The position numbers and the translations under genes are program-made. The notes under the pieces are model-generated. The model was given only the letters and a program-made list of their open reading frames with translations. It made no database searches and was not told the DNA's origin. DNA of 7,502 nucleotides from Chloroflexota bacterium (GTDB taxonomy: Bacteria > Chloroflexota > Limnocylindria > QHBO01), in assembly GCA_029865285.1 (NCBI GenBank), contig JAOUHE010000083.1, positions 1-7,502 on the forward strand, in the 5' to 3' direction. Shown piece by piece: positions 5,619 through 7,502 of this stretch. How positions within the stretch are numbered: the stretch's first letter is position 1; each line of letters starts with the position of its first letter.

Positions 5619-6386
5619 CTAGACCGCCGCCGGCAGCTCGACGCGGGCCAGCGCCTCGTCGACGCTCGCACCGTCGTGGAGCACCGCGGCGATCGCCGCA
5701 GTCATCTTGCCGGGGGCCGGGTGGGTCCAGATGTTGGTGCCAAAGGCCACGCCGGATGCGCCGGCCACGATGACCGCGTCATAGACGACCTGCAGCACCT
5801 CGCGCGCCGAGTTCATCTTCGGTCCGCCCAGGACGACCACCGGCACGCCGGCGTTCTCGATCACGAGGCGCATCGTGTCCGGGTCGCCGGTGTAGAAGGT
5901 CTTGATCATGTCAGCGCCCATCTCGACCCCGATTCGCGCTCCGGCCGCGATCTTCTCCGGCGTGTGCAGGTCGCGCCGTCCGAACCCGCCGGGCACGGTC
6001 TCGGCGATGTATGGCAGGCCGTAGCGCGCGCACATGGCGCCGAGCGCGCCGGCCTCGTTGACCGAGTTGTCCTCGCCGAACGGATAGACCATCACCTTGA
6101 GCGCGTCAGCACCGACCGCCAGGGCCCGCTCGACCACATGCTCGAGCAGCGGCGGCGAGGTCGGAACGCTGGCGATCAGCGCGGCCGGGCCGATCTGCTC
6201 GGCGTAGAGCGTCGCCGAGCCGAGGGGCACCAGGAACGCGTCGGCGCCGTTTGCGACTGCCGTCGCGCACGTCTCGCCGTACTTGGCCAGTGCCGGGACG
6301 GGGGCGTCCAGGAAACTGGTGTGGTCCATGGCCACGATGAACAGGTGTCCGTCGGCCGGCATCAGCCGGCGCATCCGTCGCTTCAT
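5619..6386 (-). CDS. Class I aldolase of the DhnA/LacD/LsrF (DeoC-like) family
   Basis: This is a 255-residue TIM-barrel enzyme related to archaeal-type fructose-bisphosphate aldolase, tagatose-bisphosphate aldolase and LsrF. Recognisable blocks are A-M-D-H (19-22), V-P-L-G-S (53-57), G-A-D-A-L-K-V (92-98), P-Y-I-A-E (125-129), G-A-D-M-I-K-T-F-Y-T-G-D (157-168), V-V-V-L-G-G-P-K (183-190) and G-V-A-F-G-T-N-I-W (212-220). Lys162 in I-K-T-x-Y-T-G is the expected Schiff-base lysine. Oddly, the last block normally reads G-R-N, with the Arg near the substrate phosphate, but here residue 217 is Thr. The start at 6386 is favoured by GAGGAG (6397-6402) 10 nt upstream and by family alignment. A longer open frame extends into the dehydrogenase gene but is an arginine-rich shadow. 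The gene follows the dehydrogenase by 29 nt and precedes the aldehyde dehydrogenase by 2 nt. It probably cleaves a keto-sugar or its phosphate; the exact substrate is not determinable. Confidence 0.9.
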   Translation of the reverse strand: MKRRMRRLMPADGHLFIVAMDHTSFLDAPVPALAKYGETCATAVANGADAFLVPLGSATLYAEQIGPAALIASVPTSPPLLEHVVERALAVGADALKVMVYPFGEDNSVNEAGALGAMCARYGLPYIAETVPGGFGRRDLHTPEKIAAGARIGVEMGADMIKTFYTGDPDTMRLVIENAGVPVVVLGGPKMNSAREVLQVVYDAVIVAGASGVAFGTNIWTHPAPGKMTAAIAAVLHDGASVDEALARVELPAAV

Positions 6387-6415
6387 GTCGGGTGATCTCC
6401 TCTTTGGCGGGGGCG

Positions 6416-7444
6416 TCAGGGATTGACGATCATTCGATAGGTGCCCGGCTCGATCGATGCGTCGAGCGCGGCGCCCAGCTCGCCCAACGGGAAGCTGCGC
6501 TGGATGAGTGGCCGCAGGTCGACGCCACGCAGCCCGATCAGGCGGCTGGCGACCTCGAAATCGACCTGCTCGCTGGAGAGCGAGCCGATCACACCGGTCT
6601 CCCGGTTGTGCATCAAGTTCGGGTCGATATCGATTGGTGTCATCGGATGGGCCGACGCGAACAGCATCAGGCGACCGCGGTCCGCGATCATGGCCATCGC
6701 CTGCTCGTTGGCCTTTCCCGAGCCGAAGGCGGTGATGACATGGTCGGCGCCGCGCCCTTCGGTCAGCTCCTTGACACGGGCTACCGGATCTTCGGTCGAC
6801 GCGTCGATCAGCACATCGGCGCCCAGCTCCCTGGCCTTTGCCAGGCGGCCCGCATCGATCTCGCTGACGATCACGCGCGCCCCGTGCTTCTTCAGGGCGA
6901 TCACGTTCATGAGCCCCATCACGCCGGCGCCGATCACGACGGCGTCGTCGGCGACACCGACTCCCAGCAGCCGCACCGCGTGCAGCGCACAGGAGAGCGG
7001 CTCGGCCAGGCAGGCCTCGTCGAAGGAGACCGATGAGTCGAACTTGTAGATGCCTGATGCAGGATGAATCTTGTACTCGGCAAAGCCGCCGGGTCCCCAG
7101 ACGTCGCCATAGGTCTGAGCGCCGCCGTAGTGCTGCTTGCATACACGGTCACGTCCGGTTCGGCACCAGTGGCACTGTCCGCAGGCCGACGATCCGATGA
7201 TCACGTGGTCGCCGATGGCGAACTGGTCACTCACCCCGTGGCCGATCTCGACGATCTCGCCGGCCATCTCGTGGCCGCCCAGGAACGGGAACTTGTTCGA
7301 CTGCTGCCCGGAGTAGCTGCGCTGCTCCCAGGTGCAGATCGCGGTTGCCCGGATGCGGACCAGGACCTGGTTCACCGCCGGACGCGGCGTCGCCACCTCG
7401 CGGATCTCGATCTGACCGGGACCGGTCATCACGCCGATGCGCAT
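6416..7444 (-). CDS. Zinc-containing MDR dehydrogenase (sugar/polyol or threonine dehydrogenase-like)
   Basis: This is a medium-chain alcohol dehydrogenase, 342 residues from ATG 7444. It probably oxidises a secondary hydroxyl of a sugar, polyol or sugar phosphate with NAD+. Catalytic zinc ligands are visible as Cys37 (A-I-C-T-W-E), His58-Glu59 (G-G-H-E) and Glu148 (A-E-P-L). The structural zinc lobe is complete (Cys88, 91, 94, 102). The Rossmann motif G-A-G-V-M-G (172-177) is followed by an acidic residue (Glu195 in V-S-E-I-D), which favours NAD over NADP. The position two after Cys37, usually a Ser/Thr proton-relay residue, is Trp39. The start is uncertain. M-R-I-G-V-M matches a family N terminus, but its ribosome binding site is weak; a GTG at 7465 adds seven residues; and the frame stays open to the window edge, so a start outside is possible. 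It is the first visible gene of the minus-strand unit, with the aldolase 29 nt downstream. Confidence 0.92.
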   Translation of the reverse strand: MRIGVMTGPGQIEIREVATPRPAVNQVLVRIRATAICTWEQRSYSGQQSNKFPFLGGHEMAGEIVEIGHGVSDQFAIGDHVIIGSSACGQCHWCRTGRDRVCKQHYGGAQTYGDVWGPGGFAEYKIHPASGIYKFDSSVSFDEACLAEPLSCALHAVRLLGVGVADDAVVIGAGVMGLMNVIALKKHGARVIVSEIDAGRLAKARELGADVLIDASTEDPVARVKELTEGRGADHVITAFGSGKANEQAMAMIADRGRLMLFASAHPMTPIDIDPNLMHNRETGVIGSLSSEQVDFEVASRLIGLRGVDLRPLIQRSFPLGELGAALDASIEPGTYRMIVNP

Positions 7445-7502
7445 CTGCTCGTCGAGGGCCGGCACTGAGGTCTCTGCACCGCGCGTCGCGACTACGGGTT
7501 CG

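Noticed and set aside
4286..5671. 461-codon minus-strand frame overlapping the aldehyde dehydrogenase
   Set aside because: It is almost entirely Arg/Gly/Ala-rich, out of frame with the real enzyme, and shows no family motif: a GC-codon shadow.
6387..7142. Long in-frame extension of the aldolase upstream through the dehydrogenase gene, suggesting a fusion protein
   Set aside because: The extra 250 or so residues are arginine-rich and read the dehydrogenase out of frame. The aldolase has its own ribosome binding site (6397-6402) and a family-like start at 6386.

Overview
The window is chromosomal-looking DNA from a GC-rich bacterium (by eye about two thirds G+C). It shows strong G/C third-position preference, good Shine-Dalgarno sites, some GTG and TTG starts, and hairpins without U-tracts. 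These traits fit a high-GC Gram-positive bacterium or a Chloroflexota-like lineage, but the sequence alone does not settle the taxon. I saw no tRNA, rRNA, insertion sequence, CRISPR array or phage gene.

Left half, plus strand (1-2654): a mannose/fructose/sorbose-family phosphotransferase (PTS) permease encoded as separate subunits in the order EIIA (3' end only), EIIB, EIIC, EIID. EIIC and EIID are separated by 1 nt. EIIB starts with TTG behind a 126-nt spacer. A perfect 15-bp-stem hairpin (2678-2710) follows EIID, and a ten-helix EamA/DMT-type transporter gene (2728-3711) follows the hairpin.

Right half, minus strand (7502 down to 3680): a compact four-gene unit read in the order zinc-type MDR sugar/polyol dehydrogenase, DhnA/LacD/LsrF-type class I aldolase, NAD(P)+ aldehyde dehydrogenase, VOC (glyoxalase/bleomycin-resistance fold) protein. 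Gaps are 29, 2 and 5 nt, so this is almost certainly one transcript. Its promoter lies beyond the right edge. The two units converge, and the VOC and EamA genes overlap tail-to-tail by 32 bp.

Taken together the locus looks like carbohydrate uptake plus catabolism. The PTS imports and phosphorylates a sugar or polyol. The dehydrogenase oxidises a hydroxyl, the aldolase cleaves the product, and the aldehyde dehydrogenase oxidises the released aldehyde to an acid. No sugar kinase, regulator, EI or HPr is in view, and the substrate cannot be read from the sequence. The points most worth a second look are a signal-peptide-like N-terminal extension on EIIC, a two-cysteine C-terminal tail on EIID, loss of the family Arg (GRN to GTN) in the aldolase, and a Trp at the usual Ser/Thr proton-relay position of the dehydrogenase.
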